DNA of 64,000 nt from contig LNKV01000048.1 of NCBI GenBank assembly GCA_001465935.1, forward strand, positions 186,001 to 250,000, read 5' to 3'. Shown here piece by piece: positions 22,631 to 35,358 of the stretch (the stretch's first letter is position 1; every line of letters starts with the position of its first letter). The stretch is from Clarireedia homoeocarpa. Its lineage: Eukaryota > Ascomycota > Leotiomycetes > Helotiales > Rutstroemiaceae. The position numbers and the translations under genes were made by a program. The notes under the pieces are model-generated. The model ran no database searches and had not been told where the DNA came from. It was given only the letters and a program-made list of their open reading frames with translations.

Positions 22631-25600
22631 ATGCAGAAATCACAGGATGAAATGATAGATTGGATTTTGCGACTGGTCAAAAGTCATGGAGAGGATGGTG
22701 AGTCGAAACTTTTCTATTCGAAAATTGTCTTTCTTAGCGGTGGCTTCGATTTACTGCCATGCACTGCCATGCACTCCTATTGGAGTTTGAAGAACAATCA
22801 AAGATCCAAGGCAAAGTACTGCACATTCAGTCCACAGCCACGAGTTCTGATGGTGCAGTGGTCGTGGTCGTGGTCGAGATTGTCTCCTGCGGGGCATTTT
22901 CCTGTGCTTTTTCATTTTTCCATGGAAGCGAACTCACGTGGCATCGACCAACCAACCAATCACAATTACACTACACCTCTTCATGTGGAGCACTGTGGCC
23001 GAAAGAACGACCGCTGACAGCTGCGTTTGCTATAGGAATTTCTATTGAGAGACTATTTGAAAGATTTGATGGACGGTTTAATGAAGAGATCGTGAAGAGC
23101 GAAACGCTCAGAAACGATGTTTGGCAGCATTTTCTGATCCGAGAAGATGTAGTCGTCTTGTGCCCCGCATCAGAAGGGGCTGTCCTCAAGGATCTAGAGA
23201 TTGACGACGCATTTGCGTTGGGTTATGGTGTGAGAAAAGTCTCAGTCAAGCCAGATCCCGTTGGGGAATTACGCGGTGAACAGAATGATCTGACATTGGG
23301 AGATGCTAGCTCTGTGTTGCAGGACGGAGTAGACCCCAAATCAACGCGACGACAGCGCAAACCCACAACAACTACTAGGCTCAAATCGCAAAGGAAGCCA
23401 GCCGGCTCTACTAAAGAAGAAGCTTCAAATAAACATTCAGCTCTTGTTGGCGCTGACGGTACGGCAAATCATGGCCCGGACCAACCAGCGACGCGCCTGG
23501 TGAGCCCGACTGTCGGAGATGAAGTTGAAAAACGACAACCAGGAAAACTCGCTGCACCTGCCATGAGTGGCGTATCTAAAGAACTGGCCGCTTCTACAGA
23601 GAGCCAGTCATCAGTGTCTGATGACGTAGCTGAACAGCAGAATGCGCTATCAAATCATGCACAGCATGGTTCGCAGCAGCCTCCCATAACATCTCGAACT
23701 ACTTCCGTCAGCGCAGAAGCTGCAGTCTTAGAACCTGAAACTCAATCCGTCCCAGACGTTGAACAAGCCGAGGATATACCCATGGGTGATAATCAGAGCC
23801 CACATACGCTTGTTGTAGATGAAGTCGACTGTGGCACGGAAACCCCCCAGAAGTATATTAACGCCAACTCTGAGCTACAGATATCGAGTACTGAAGTTGG
23901 AACACAGAGCTCCTCAAACTTGTCGGAGAAGAAACTTCAGATACCAGCATCGCAAGCAAGGCAGTCTACTGCGCGGGCAGAATTGAGTGAAGCATTGCCG
24001 GTTGAAACGCCAGTAAAGAAACGTGGTCGCGGCCGCCCCAGATCTACAGTCCCCAAAGTCACCAATGAGATAGGAGGGGCTGAGAATTCCGAAAATGGAA
24101 CTACTCTCAGTTATTCCTCGGCTGCGGAGCTTTCAGGTTTCCAAACAACTCCTACACCTAAAAAGCGTGGTCGTCCAAGAGGAAAAGCCAAGCTAATAGA
24201 TGTCGAAGCGCCCCCAGAACTGTTGAACGAAGAGCCACCTCAGAATGGCCTTCGAAGTTCCCGTCGCCAACCTAAACCTCGTCAACTGTTCGATCCTTCA
24301 AAAGAGTCGACACTTGAGCCTCACACCAGGTTGGATGCAGGATATAGATCCACAAAAATCGCCGTCTTTACTTCCTATGAAGAGATGCAGAGAGAACATG
24401 ACGATGAGAAGCGTAAAGCGGGCGCCTCAGGTGTCTACATCAACCCCGTTGGTGTCACTGATGATCGGCCAAAGAAATCACTGGTCGTGTTGATGAAGTC
24501 TGATAAGCTTCGAGATCCTAGTTGGCTTGAAAGTCAGATGGGGACATGGATTGAAGTTTTGGATGAAAAGAGAAAAGTTGCGCAAGCAGCAATTGAAGCA
24601 GAAGCAGCTCGAATCGCCTCAGAAGCAAGTCCAAAGAAGAGAAAAAGAAATGGAACTGTGGATGACGGATCTATCAAGAAGCGTATCCGTGCTTCTAAGG
24701 GGAGTGGGGTGAAGCAAGACAACACAGCGAAAGAATCTGATTCCAGTCTTCCAACTGGTATCATCAGTTTTGAGTTCGAGTCGTTCAGCGCGCAGCCTGA
24801 TAGTTCTACAATCCGGCCGGTATCTATTTCGTCATCAGCTTCCAAAACAACAACTCCAATGAACAACATCGCTTTTAGTTCGAGACAAGTTTCAGTATTC
24901 AATCCGGCTACATCCAGGCCTAATATAGACCCGGTGATACTAGCTGCAACTACTCCCATGGCCTCACATGACTTAGCTGATCATGCTACACAGAGGACCA
25001 CAGCTCAAAACACACCTATGAATACCAATCCAACCATGCCTGTCCATGACTTTCCTAGTCCATCAATACTACAAAGTACCCAGCCGCCGCCGTTGATGCA
25101 GAGCCTTGAAGGTCGAGGTGCACCACCGGATGCTCGTTCCTACACTTCGCCATATACTACATCATTTTCAGAAGACACTCAATCGTATCGATCGCCATAT
25201 GGCTCAGGCGCTCCAAAGTCTACTCCAATGCCATCTACTCAGGGTACTTACAGATCTCCATATGCAAGGCAGACTCTAGATCTTCCGGAAGGGAGCGTCC
25301 ATGCAGCTCACCCTTTGGCCAATACAAGTTTAGCCGAACAGGCTCCACGGCCAGCAACTTCTTGGCCTGCGGGTTTTCTTCCTCCAGAGCCTCTACAGGT
25401 GCAATCAACTTTCAAACAGCCCTCTTCATGGCCAGCAGGGTTTCTTCCGCCTGATGTGCAGAACCCCGGCACGAATCCAATGAGTCCTCTACAGTCACCA
25501 AAATTCGGCCGGACAAAAATCGAGACAAGTACACAACCCTACCCGCCTTCCACAAAATCACCTTATGCTACCGATGGCGGCCTATATAATCAACAAGAAC

Positions 25601-28600
25601 CGAGAGGAAGCATAGAAAAGTCACACGTACCGTCTGTTGGTCGGCCGCGCGACCGTAGTGCGACTGAGCTAGCCACACCATCATCTCCGGGTTATGCTAG
25701 GGAGATCACGGACGCCGGTGTAGAACATCACGATGAAGCTGGGCCAGTTCGGTCAACTAGTTTGCAACCACAGGTCGCTTTACAACTTGCACAAGGAACA
25801 AAATCCAGTTCTCCATCCACGGTCTCTGATAAATCTCCGCGTGAGACTGGCTCACGTGATGCGACTCCAATGTCCCTCGTAGAGTCACTTTCTTCGCAAA
25901 GTAATCCGAATACAAAAAAGCGTAAGAGATCTGAGCCCAAACTTCAAAGTCTGGCCAACATTTCCGACCATTCAGCAGAAAAGGGCGAGATCGCAAGTGT
26001 CTCACTACCCGCTCCAGATGACGATGCAAATTTCAGGAAAGCCGAATCTATTGATGTTGGGGAAGTCTCTGGTCGGATGTCGGCTATATATAATGAAAAT
26101 TTTGGAAATCTGGTTTTATCCTCGGACAGGATTCATTTGGAATTTTGGTCGATGGCTGAAAATGGGGGTGAGCCTGTGTGGACGATACCGGTACTGAGAA
26201 TGGCGGAGAATCCCATTGTATCCATGCCAGGATCTAATCCTATGGAACTGCGTCTCAAAGAAAAGAATGGTGATGGTTCAGTGGTCCACCATCGGTTCCA
26301 GATTGCAAAAACAAAACCGGCTCTGGAGAAAGCTAATGATATGAGAGTGAAGTTGGTCAGTGCTAGAATCTTCGTTCAAATGTCGAATGCCCAGAATTCG
26401 TCTACTCAATTGGAAGATCCAGCAGAAGTTGCCGCTCGTCCTTGGAAATGCGAGAAGTGTGGTTTGCGATTCAAAAACAAGGAAGGCATAAAGTACCATC
26501 TGAGCAAGTCGCAAACGACCTGCAATCCCAACTTCAAGCCAGAAGATACAAAACCACGATCTGTTAGAGTACCCCGGAGGAAGAAGGTCAAATCTTCAAT
26601 CAAGAGAAAGACCTCTAAAAAGGTAGAGAAGATCGATGATAGGGATTCGGATTCTGCTGGTGGCGATTCTGATGACTCTATTTTCGAATGGGCTGAACAA
26701 GTTGCGGGATTGAAAGAACCTACTAAAAAAGCTCGCAGCGTACCTGCCAAGCCTGCGAAGGTCTATAAATCTTTGCCTGGTGAAAGACCGGTGCTGCAGG
26801 CCATTGCCCAGAGTCTTCGAGAAGAGCCTTCAGTGGTGGAGGCGCTCTCAAAGATTGAGTTGACCAAATCATTCGAAGACATCGCACTCCCGGTGTCTGT
26901 ATCAACCGATACGAAGGACAAATGTGCAAAGTCTATCATTAAAGGTCTTCTCCAAGCTAGCAAAAACAGATTGCCCGGAGATCGTGGTCTTTGGTTTGCA
27001 TTCGTTACATGCTGGCTCAAGACTTATAGCAATTCCGACATCCTTCCCGAGTTCAAGAATTACGCCAAGGCGGTGGATGACTTGATTGATGATAAAGTAA
27101 TGACCAGGGCAACCTTCGATTTTGTAGGCCAGAAAAGCAGGAGCGTTTCGCGGAGTATTCTGCTGGGGGTTTCCCCGAGGCCCGCTGCAGCAGACGTGGA
27201 AAGCCTGAAAGAAAGCATCCAGACTAAGCATCCCAGCTACTATATCCCCTCAGCTTTTGTTCCACCACAAGTAATTCTCGCGCAGTTGGAAACGATCGGA
27301 AAACCCTCTACTGCATCGTTTGAGACATCAGCGGAACAGCTAGATGCTATGCTAGGTTCCGAAGAAGACGAAGCGCAACAAAGATCATCAGATGATGAAT
27401 TCATGCCGGCAGAGGGAGAAGAAGATTTGGGTAAAGATCAAATGGGTTTTATGCTTGATTCTGATGATGATGATGATGCAAGTGACGATTCATCTTACCC
27501 TGAACCAGAGCCACAAAGCAGTTCAAATCAAACCAGGCAATACCAACAAGATCTCGGCAGCGTCAATTTATCTATTTCTCTTTCCAAATCAAAGGGCCGC
27601 AGCAACAAAGGACAGAGTAACACGAACGAGCTCGCTGCATTATCAACTGAACTTCTAGATCGATCGGCCGTGCTAAAAAACGCCGAGAGTGGTGCCTGGG
27701 ATACATTTCGGAAGCCCAAACGAACGATCATCAGAAGAGATCGCCTACCAGAACCTATTACCTTCATACAGACTCCCACTGGTACTTGGTCACTCAGGCC
27801 GTTTGGACATGGTGTCAACCCTATTTTTGCTCGACCCAACAAAGAAACCATAGGAAACCCGAATCTCAAATTCTATCGTCAATCTGTTGAAGAGGGCCAT
27901 CGTCCGGTCGTTTATCCCAACAAGACGGTTATGCTTCCACCTGTTCAGTCCAAGCATTTATCACAGAAGAATTCTGAGCAGACCTATTCTGAACACCAAT
28001 CTCTAGGATCGGACGATGAGGTTGAGGAAGTACCGTTTGTTGAGCCATCGACTCGCGCCTCCAGATACAATACCAGACAAAAGAAGGACCGCATACTCTC
28101 TAGTTACACCGGACTTCCAAAACCAGCCTACAGGTCTCTGACACCTGATCCAATGGAAACTATTAGTTCTAGTGTCAATGGAGTTAACGAGCTGGATATC
28201 CTCAACCATTTTGAGCCGAAACCACTTGATCCTGAAATTGGTCGTAAGAGGAATCCAGGTATAAATAGTCTACCACCCAATCCAGCAACGCCAGGTCTCC
28301 CGCATCTATTCTCGAATGAATCCGCTGGACTGTGGGATACGCTCAATCCATTTCGACCCGCGACTCGGCAGAAAGTTAGGGTTCAATGGCCCGAGAACAC
28401 TGCATTTACATTGGAGACTTTGCCTTACGATGGATTGATCGAAGATGATGAGTTACCTCCATCGCTGGATGACTGCACTAAACCACAAAAACGCGTCGTG
28501 ATCGGCATCCGTAAGAGCCAAAAGAGCAAATGGGTAAATACTCGCCGTCTTACAGCTACCCCCGACGACCTCGTGGGAACGCATCGGGATGTGAAGCTTG

Positions 28601-30102
28601 CTGCAGAGGAACTTGGAATTCAGATGACCAATTACGATACGAATGCACGCCGAAAACGTCAAAGGTTTAAGGAACAAGGTCTCCCAGCCGATGAAGAATC
28701 TCGTTTGACCATGGGTATTGTTGTGATCCGCGCTCTCCTTGGTGGCTTGGAGATGGTCATCGATTGGGTAATAGTGGGTACCATTTTTCAGGACTATTCG
28801 GTCAATTTTCTTCGAAAGTATTGGCATATGTTATGGAACAAGAAGAAGAGCGTGATAGAGAAATGGACCAAGGACTTTCAGGAGGCTTTCATCATCGGCT
28901 ATCGAAGAGGGCATGTCCAGTCAATTGATTATGATCATATTGTCGACTATGATTGGAATGCATTGATCGATTGGGCCATGAATAAGATTAACAAAGTTGG
29001 GAATGAGAGCAAGCAAATTGATCTCCCTGGCTCTATGGAAGATCTTGATTATCAATACGAACTTACTCCAGAAGCATCAAACAATCAGTGGTCGGAGCAA
29101 TACTATTACCCACTTGCAGCTGTCTACTATCGCATGAATCTGGTCAACTCTGTACCATTCACCTACCCTCTTGAGCAGAACACACTGCCAGAGATCGATG
29201 ATCATATGCTTGCAAGGTCGTGGTGTAGAGCAGCTGCTGTTACGCCTGACGACATGTGGAACAGCAAAGCAGCCACCAAATTGCTTGCCAGCCTCCCAAA
29301 TAGCGTAATCGTTAATGCTCGCGAATCACTTCTCGCCGACAAAGTTATTAGCAAGAACAAACGACTTCGCACCAATGGTCGTGTTTACAACCTTCCAGAT
29401 ACCTTCAATTCGGTATTCGTACGTGTCGGAAAAATCATCAACGAGCAACAATTCCGAGAAGCATATCTTTTCAAGTATGATCTCGATCGTCGAATCCGCA
29501 ACGGCGAATCTAGTTTTACCATCCCATGGGGGGTCGATCAAGGAAGCGTCATGGCAATCACAAATTTACAGGCTCAAGGACGTATTCATGTACATAAGTC
29601 AAATGTACCAGCAAACAAGTTTGGACTTACAGAAGGTGGTTATGAGACACGAGCTATCGACAAGGCAAAATATCGATTCCAAATGGACGTTCAACCTACA
29701 AAAGATTATGTTTTCAATGAAGATATATTTGGTCCAGACTGGACTGATATACGAAACCCACCTGGCATTGGCCCAAGGGGCGAAATTCCCGTATGGAGAA
29801 GTATGACAGGTGAATTGGTAACGGGAATGTGGAAAAAGGTTTTGGTCGGCATCACAGGGGCATTTGCTCTACGATCAACAATCGATGTTGAGGGTATTGA
29901 AAAGATCTTCAGACCGAGTATGGAAGCTTGGGAGATTCGGCGGTTGGTGGAGTGGGGAGAGGGAAAGGGCATTTGGAAGAAATGTGATTATGCGAGGATG
30001 CTGGGAAGCATGGATATGGACACAGATGGCTTTGAGGGGTGGGATACGGAGGAGTGGTGGTGGAATATTATGGGGAGGTTTCTGGTTGAGAGTGATGGTT
30101 AG
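22631..30102 (+). CDS. TFIIIC largest-subunit-like (TFC3/tau138 family) protein
   Basis: Two exons (22631-22697, 23036-30102) give about 2377 residues. The 338-nt intron 22698-23035 has GTGAGT and TATAG borders. Splicing it yields the N-terminus DEMIDWILRLVKSHGEDG then ISIERLFERFDGRF, a winged-helix start typical of the B-box-binding subunit of TFIIIC, which recruits RNA polymerase III to tRNA genes. Two AT-hooks (KKRGRGRPR about 350, KKRGRPRGK about 399) lie in a disordered Ser/Pro-rich stretch up to about 1000. A C2H2 finger (CEKCGLRF...H...C, about 1161) and an acidic run (about 1499) follow. The C-terminus has GMWKKVLVGITG...WEIRRLVEWG...EEWWWNIMG, the layout of TFC3 C-termini. The exon is 7.07 kb without interruption. 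The long ORF also reads through the intron, so an upstream start at 22759 is a trap. Confidence 0.7.
22698..23035 (+). other. Intron of the TFIIIC-like gene, open in one frame
   Basis: GTGAGT donor and TATAG acceptor. One frame stays open from 22738 into exon 2, and a GTGGTC repeat lies near 22858-22877. The protein before and after joins perfectly only when it is removed. Confidence 0.8.
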
Positions 30103-30396
30103 AGTGAGGATTGATGTCGGGATCACAAGCATCGAGGTCAGTGATTATAGTAGTGAGTGGGGGTGTGTAAGGGGCTTAATCACATTACTTAGGTTTGGTC
30201 CTATAATTCAAAAAGATGTATAACATGTAAGGGTTAGGGGACGATAATACAAAGTCATAATAAATAACTCCAGGCATCAATTTGCTTGTTGGCTATGTTT
30301 ATCTTAGAATACTCGTAGGTAAAGTCCACCGAAAAGGTTGTACGCATGAGATGTTCAGCCCATATTACACCAAGAGGACGTATAACATTCAATCTT

Positions 30397-31035
30397 TCAC
30401 AAAACACCCGACACAACCGTCCCAGCATGTAACGACTCCACATCCTTAACCCCCGGCCGTGCACCCCCCTCTAGCTTCCTTGCACCCTTACCACTTCCCC
30501 CATCATACCCAGAAGCCTTAGCCTTAGCCTTCCCCGCCCTCCCCTTTCTCTCCCTCTCCCTCTCACCTGACAACGTTTCTGTCGCACCATCATCCCTCAC
30601 CCCTGCATCCCTCTGCTCCTGCTCCTGCTCCTGCTCCAGCTCCACAAACCCAACCTTCTTCCTCTCCCCCTCCCTCTCCCTCTCATCCCTCACGCTCCGT
30701 CCCCAAACCCCCACCCGCTCCTCCGATCTAATCCCCAGCACCCGTCGCAGGATATATATCCCGCACCAGTAGATCAACATGATCGCGAGCACGCACGCGA
30801 TGAAGGCGGCGAGCAGCGTCGAGGTGAAGTCGAGCATGTTTTGGAAGTGGTCGCTGAGGGTGTGGGTGCGCGGTGCGGGTTCTTGTTGTTGTTGGGGGTG
30901 GGAGAGATGGGAGAGGAATCGCGCTGTGGGGATGGTGGTAGAGGAGGAGGAGGAGGAGGAGGGGTGGCTGTGTTGGGGGGTGATGGAGGAGGGGATAGTG
31001 AGGGTTTGGGAGGTGCTGCGGATGTTGGGTGACAT
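30397..31035 (-). CDS. Single-pass membrane protein with charged tail, unknown
   Basis: This is a single-exon gene of 212 residues from MSPNIRSTSQ. The N-terminal 65 residues are Ser/Thr/Pro-rich and include a seven-Ser run and a QQQQ run. One membrane span covers about residues 78-100 (STLLAAFIACVLAIMLIYWCG). The rest is a highly charged tail with EQEQEQEQ and Arg/Glu repeats. I do not recognise a family. A neighbouring gene at 31.5-32.1 kb on the same strand has the same layout. The in-frame Met at 31176 would add a low-complexity leader and was not chosen. The codons are strongly GC-biased compared with the flanks, and the opposite strand is also open, so the reality of this gene is moderate. 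Confidence 0.55.
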   Translation of the reverse strand: MSPNIRSTSQTLTIPSSITPQHSHPSSSSSSSTTIPTARFLSHLSHPQQQQEPAPRTHTLSDHFQNMLDFTSTLLAAFIACVLAIMLIYWCGIYILRRVLGIRSEERVGVWGRSVRDEREREGERKKVGFVELEQEQEQEQRDAGVRDDGATETLSGERERERKGRAGKAKAKASGYDGGSGKGARKLEGGARPGVKDVESLHAGTVVSGVL

Positions 31036-31458
31036 TTTTATTTTAGGAGTCTTGGGATTTGTGTGAGTTTGACTGGTTACTTGGGTTGATATGGGATGGG
31101 CGTGGATTGAAGCTGAGCTACGGTGATGGCGTATGGGTACGAGGTGTGTGCTGTGGGTGGGAGCTATGGTTAACAAAGAAGTCTGGTGTGCGAGCTAGCT
31201 GCTTGCGATGTTGTAAGGTTTTCATGACAAAGAAGTGCATTCCTTGACATCCCATCTACACATTGAAGCTACGACTCTTGAATATACTCTGTTTTGAGGA
31301 ATTTGCTTTAGAGGTTTCAATATAGAAAAGTGATAGATTAAATCACGAAGTGCACAGATAGCCGTGGGACAAGAAGACCCCTATTTGCTGTGCACCTCAT
31401 AATTTTCCAACAGAATGACCCTGTCGAATAGCTCTGTAACAACACCTTCTTAATTGCC

Positions 31459-32115
31459 CTAAAACTTGGGAAACTCCTCCGTATCTCTATTCTGCCCTGG
31501 AATTCTTCCTTGACCACGTCCAGCCTGATCCCTAATCCCCGCAATCTTGCCAAAATCCGCCTTATTTTCCAACGTCTGTAATAAATCAGCGTCCTGGGCT
31601 ACAACCTCATCCTCGACCCAGATTCCCTCTTCCCCTTTATTCAATGCGCTCCTTCGTCCATCATCCTCTTTCATATCAATTCCAAAATCCATCTTCCCCA
31701 CCCCCCTCTTCCAGCCTACTTTCACCATCGCCTCTTTTATCTGTGCCTTTTCTTTTCTACCACGCGCTAGCGACTCATCTTGTAGCAGATCTTCCATTTT
31801 CTTCTTATTCCTCTCCCGTCTCTTATATTGTCTCTCGTCCCATTTCTTTTTCAGTAGCTGGGGAGTTCGCGCCCAGACTGATTGACCTAATGCCCAGAGT
31901 CCGGTTCGCTGCAAGATGAAGCGCACGAGCCAGATTAATCCAGTGACTAGTATTAAGGCCAGGAAGACTATATAGGAGAGACCTCGAATGATGAATGTGA
32001 GGAGTTTCTCGATTGAAGATGTGAATAGTTGGGAGGGCATCTTGGTGGGGATGGTCGTGGAGTGGGTGATCGAAGATGATTCGTAGAAGACTTCGGGTTG
32101 GAGATAGGTTGTCAT
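31459..32115 (-). CDS. Single-pass membrane protein with basic tail, unknown
   Basis: This is a single-exon gene of 218 residues from MTTYLQPEVF. A short Ser/Thr-rich lead with STTIPT precedes one strong membrane span (about residues 41-66, LSYIVFLALILVTGLIWLVRF). A basic, Lys/Arg-rich helical tail (about 80-135) and an acidic/polar end follow. A second possible start is MPSQLF about 25 codons in. No family was recognised. It lies tandem to the gene at 30.4-31.0 kb with the same order of parts, and both share TTIPT before the span and an aromatic/Arg segment after it (IYILRRVLG versus VRFILQRTG). Confidence 0.6.
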   Translation of the reverse strand: MTTYLQPEVFYESSSITHSTTIPTKMPSQLFTSSIEKLLTFIIRGLSYIVFLALILVTGLIWLVRFILQRTGLWALGQSVWARTPQLLKKKWDERQYKRRERNKKKMEDLLQDESLARGRKEKAQIKEAMVKVGWKRGVGKMDFGIDMKEDDGRRSALNKGEEGIWVEDEVVAQDADLLQTLENKADFGKIAGIRDQAGRGQGRIPGQNRDTEEFPKF

Positions 32116-32574
32116 GGATTGGTTGATCACTGGTTGTTGAATATTCAAGATGGATAAGTCTAGACTGGTGATATGCACATATTGCAAGGCGATACACTGT
32201 GTGTAAACCTGTGCTAGTTGCTAGGGAGGACAAATGAAAGCGAGAGACTCTCAATCCAACCATAATTCTATTGAAATTAAAACAAAGAACATATCTGTAA
32301 TTTTGGTCCAAGAATGAGAGGTATGAGACTTCATGCGAAAGCAGAGTGTTGATGTCTTTGCTCTTTGTTCTCATATTCAACCCATTGTAAGTCTTGTAAT
32401 AGTTATGCAAGAAAACAATTGCGCAAGCAGACCTGTTGACCATGCTACCCCAACAATCAAATAAAAATGAATCAACGTAAAAACAAAAGGTGTATACTTG
32501 AGGAAATGCAAAACGCCAAGCCTCTGCCGAAGACCATCGTATCTTGGAGCGCAATGTTCAATTAAAATTATATT

Positions 32575-34161
32575 TCATCGGGGCTGAGATGACGGATCTT
32601 GGTCGTCAAATCGAAGTGTCTTTCTTCTCTTTCTCGGCAACGGAAGCAGATTGGATGTAGCATCAATTGACTCTGATTCATGAAGTTTTCCATTATCGTG
32701 TTTTCTTTTTTGTGGTGTATCGTCTATTGGGCTTGTCGCGTCGTTGTCCGTTCCAACGACAGGCGCAGGGCTCAGTGGCAACTGCTCCGGGTTCGGTGTG
32801 CTGACCATGCTTTCTTCGGGTGACATGGACGAATCATGGGGCATTAGTGTTGTTGTCGATGTTGCTATTCTTGGCAAGATAGGCGATAAATAAGGTCTGT
32901 CAATCCCTGAATGTGAACTTCCCCTCCGTCGTCTCACACGGTTTCGCCAATTAATAGCAAACTCGAGTGCTCGAAGCTCGCTGTCCGTAAGTTCGCTTCG
33001 CATTGGTTCCGCAGAGTTGATACCTTCCCATAGAACTGTAGATATGCCTAGGTCTCCTTGGCTGATTAAGTTAGACACATCCTTTGCTAGATCTTTCACC
33101 ATTTTCGTCTTTATAACTCTGTCGAAAACGAACCCAAGATTCAGAGTATCTCTTGTTATCTGCAAACTCTGTGGGCTGTCTTCTGTCTCATATGCCAGCT
33201 CATGTTCATTGTCCATAGGTGCAAGAACAATCTTTCGCAGGCAGCCTGTGGAGCATCGCTCTGACAGTCTCGGAGATTGATCTTTAGGGAAATTGGGCGC
33301 GTTAAAGATCTTGAGCAGTAATTCTTGCGTACTGAATTTTTTCCCAGGCTTGCAACGGACCATTTCTTTTAATGCCCATATGAGTGCCGCTGTGAAAGAA
33401 TGTAGGCCTGGTTTCTTGGTGGTAGAATTGTGTGAAGTTGCGGCCATGTATTCGAATGCCCTTCTTGTGAAAGCAGAACCACGAACATTGCGGTCCATTT
33501 CTCCTGCATTACAGCAGTCAAATATAACGAGTACATCCCCCTGCGTATCCTGAATGTTATGCTCTGCAGAGTTCCATACGATCTCATGCAGATCCTTATT
33601 CTCATCCGGCCTCGTTGTTGCCCTTCTTGTAGTTAGTATTATTCTCTTCCTTGGCTAGGTTTATTTGTTTCTTACCCTGTTAGATTCAATCCTCCACCGT
33701 TATCTCCTAGCTTTCCATGGCCAGCATAATACACAATCAACAAGTTGTTGGGATTGTCATGTTCAAACACAAACTCAGCGAGATAGTACTTGATTTGAGA
33801 TTGGGGAGGTCTATTCGGATTTTGCTTCAGAATTTTCCGAGTTGTTGTGTACCTGAAAGTACCTCGGAAAACATCTTCAAGCTCTCTGACCTACTTCTTA
33901 TCAGTTCAGAATCACCCTGCATTGGACGAATTGCGTCACCTCTTGTTCCACGTGGAGATCATCGTCATCCGGGTGCCACGATAATAGGAGAACATGTGCT
34001 TCGCGATATGTGACTGAGGTGTTTTTTGCGCCTATCTGCTCGTCCCATATAGCTTTGAATTTGGAATCCTTGGACGCTTCTTCGTCTTGGTAATTCTCAG
34101 ATTGGAGATTTTGTATTTTATCTGCGACGGAATTGGTGAGAGCCTTGGTGGGGGCCATCAT
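32575..34161 (-). CDS. Caspase-like protein (peptidase C14 / metacaspase-type)
   Basis: Three exons (34161-33940, 33890-33676, 33625-32575) join in frame to 495 residues. The p20-like core is clear: YREAHVLLLSW and VEQEVRELEDVF lead to LLIVYYAGHG (catalytic His, about residue 127) and DVLVIFDCCNAGE (catalytic Cys, about 180). The domain ends with SFTAALIWALKEM...FPKDQSPRLSER and RKIVLAPM. A helical and disordered C-terminal tail of about 200 residues follows. Proteins of this fold cleave after basic or acidic residues and often act in programmed cell death or non-self responses; the target here is unknown. No prodomain or NACHT is attached. It is head-to-head with a tiny SH3-like gene (456 bp apart). 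The intron at 33939-33891 is 49 nt; the second, 33675-33626, is 50 nt. Confidence 0.82.
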
Positions 34162-34617
34162 GCAGGAGGTTCGATGATTTGGGCAACCTGATATGCAGGT
34201 TACACAAATCACAGGTCCTAAAGGTATGAAATTGCGTGCTACGATAACTGTTGGATCTCTCCAACTTGCCACTTATGTAGAGAATCAAGATCCACCTGGA
34301 GAACTGCTTCATCGAAACGGGGCGCGTGTGTGCTTTGAGGCAGCAAGTGGCGGAGTCAGCCAGGAGGTGAGCCACCATCGATTTGGCTGATCCAATTCTA
34401 CTCACCGAGGGGTAAGCGCATGGATATCATGCATTTATCCCCGGAAGTGGTAAGCCCACATTATATCGAGCAGAGCCTCTGATGGGTAGGTTGATTTAAA
34501 GCCCTTTCCGCAAGGCTTTGCGAGGGGCACATCCATCATATTTTGAGTCGAATCTTGCGATCACCGTCAACGAAGCAGCCTGCGACCGAAAGAAGACCTA
34601 CCGATCTGCCTTGGAAA

Positions 34618-35003
34618 ATGTCAGAGGCGCCAGTAATCAACAAAGAGGTAAGTGCATGCTCGAACAGAAGAATATTGGCGGTTTTACTTACCATTCGGTG
34701 AAGAGAGAGAAGACGCCAGAAGATCGTTCAAATTACACACAATCCGGAAACCCTTCAGACGTATGTATTCCTCGTACCTCAATCCACGAGTAGTGTCGCT
34801 AATCTCTACCTCAGTCTATTGCATTATTCAATGTGGGGGATAACGCCTGGCTGAGCATTCCTAGGCAGGGCAATTTCGAATTCACAATCGTTGCGAGGAG
34901 AAAAGAAAATGGAAAGTACCAATACCAGGTCAAGGACAAAGCGAATGGGACACTGTATAAGGCAGGTGAATGGGTGAATCAGGAAAGGCTCAACACATTG
35001 TAA
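34618..35003 (+). CDS. Small SH3/KOW-like protein, divergent partner of the caspase-like gene
   Basis: Exon 1 (34618-34647) codes MSEAPVINKE. A 167-nt intron with GTAAGT and CTCAG borders follows, and exon 2 (34815-35003) codes LFNVGDNAWLSIP ... KYQYQVKD ... GEWVNQERLNTL, in total 72 residues. The pattern FxVGDxxWL, then YxxxVKD, then a terminal acidic/Leu motif is that of small fungal beta-barrel proteins resembling SH3 or chromo barrels. A second pair of splice sites (donor at 34761) allows an alternative middle exon, so the 5' structure is uncertain. Function unknown; the shared promoter suggests co-expression with the caspase-like gene. Confidence 0.55.
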
Positions 35004-35358
35004 ATTGGAGGTTGATTATGGAAATGAAAATGACTGGCTGTGGCTAAATGCATACATGCACTACGGGCTGTGCATTTCTAAATGCATAAGTTCTTACATT
35101 CTGCATGCACAAAAAGCCACTTTTGGTAGTTCTAAATGTGAGGGGCTCGACCGAGTATGATGGATAGGCGCTGTCGTCGCCCGTGAGGTTCAAAATTGAG
35201 GCACGATGCCGATGATACCAATATGCGTACTGCCTGTAGCTACATTCCTCAAAGAACAGCTTCAGTATATAGTGAGGTGATTTTTCTTCGCATAGCTAAA
35301 GTTCTATATCAACTTAAACTCAACATCATCTCCCATCCACAGAACCAGCTTTAATACA

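Noticed and set aside
34518..34793. 91-codon single-exon frame
   Set aside because: Its 3' half runs through the intron of the small SH3-like gene and it lacks any conserved pattern; the spliced model is better.
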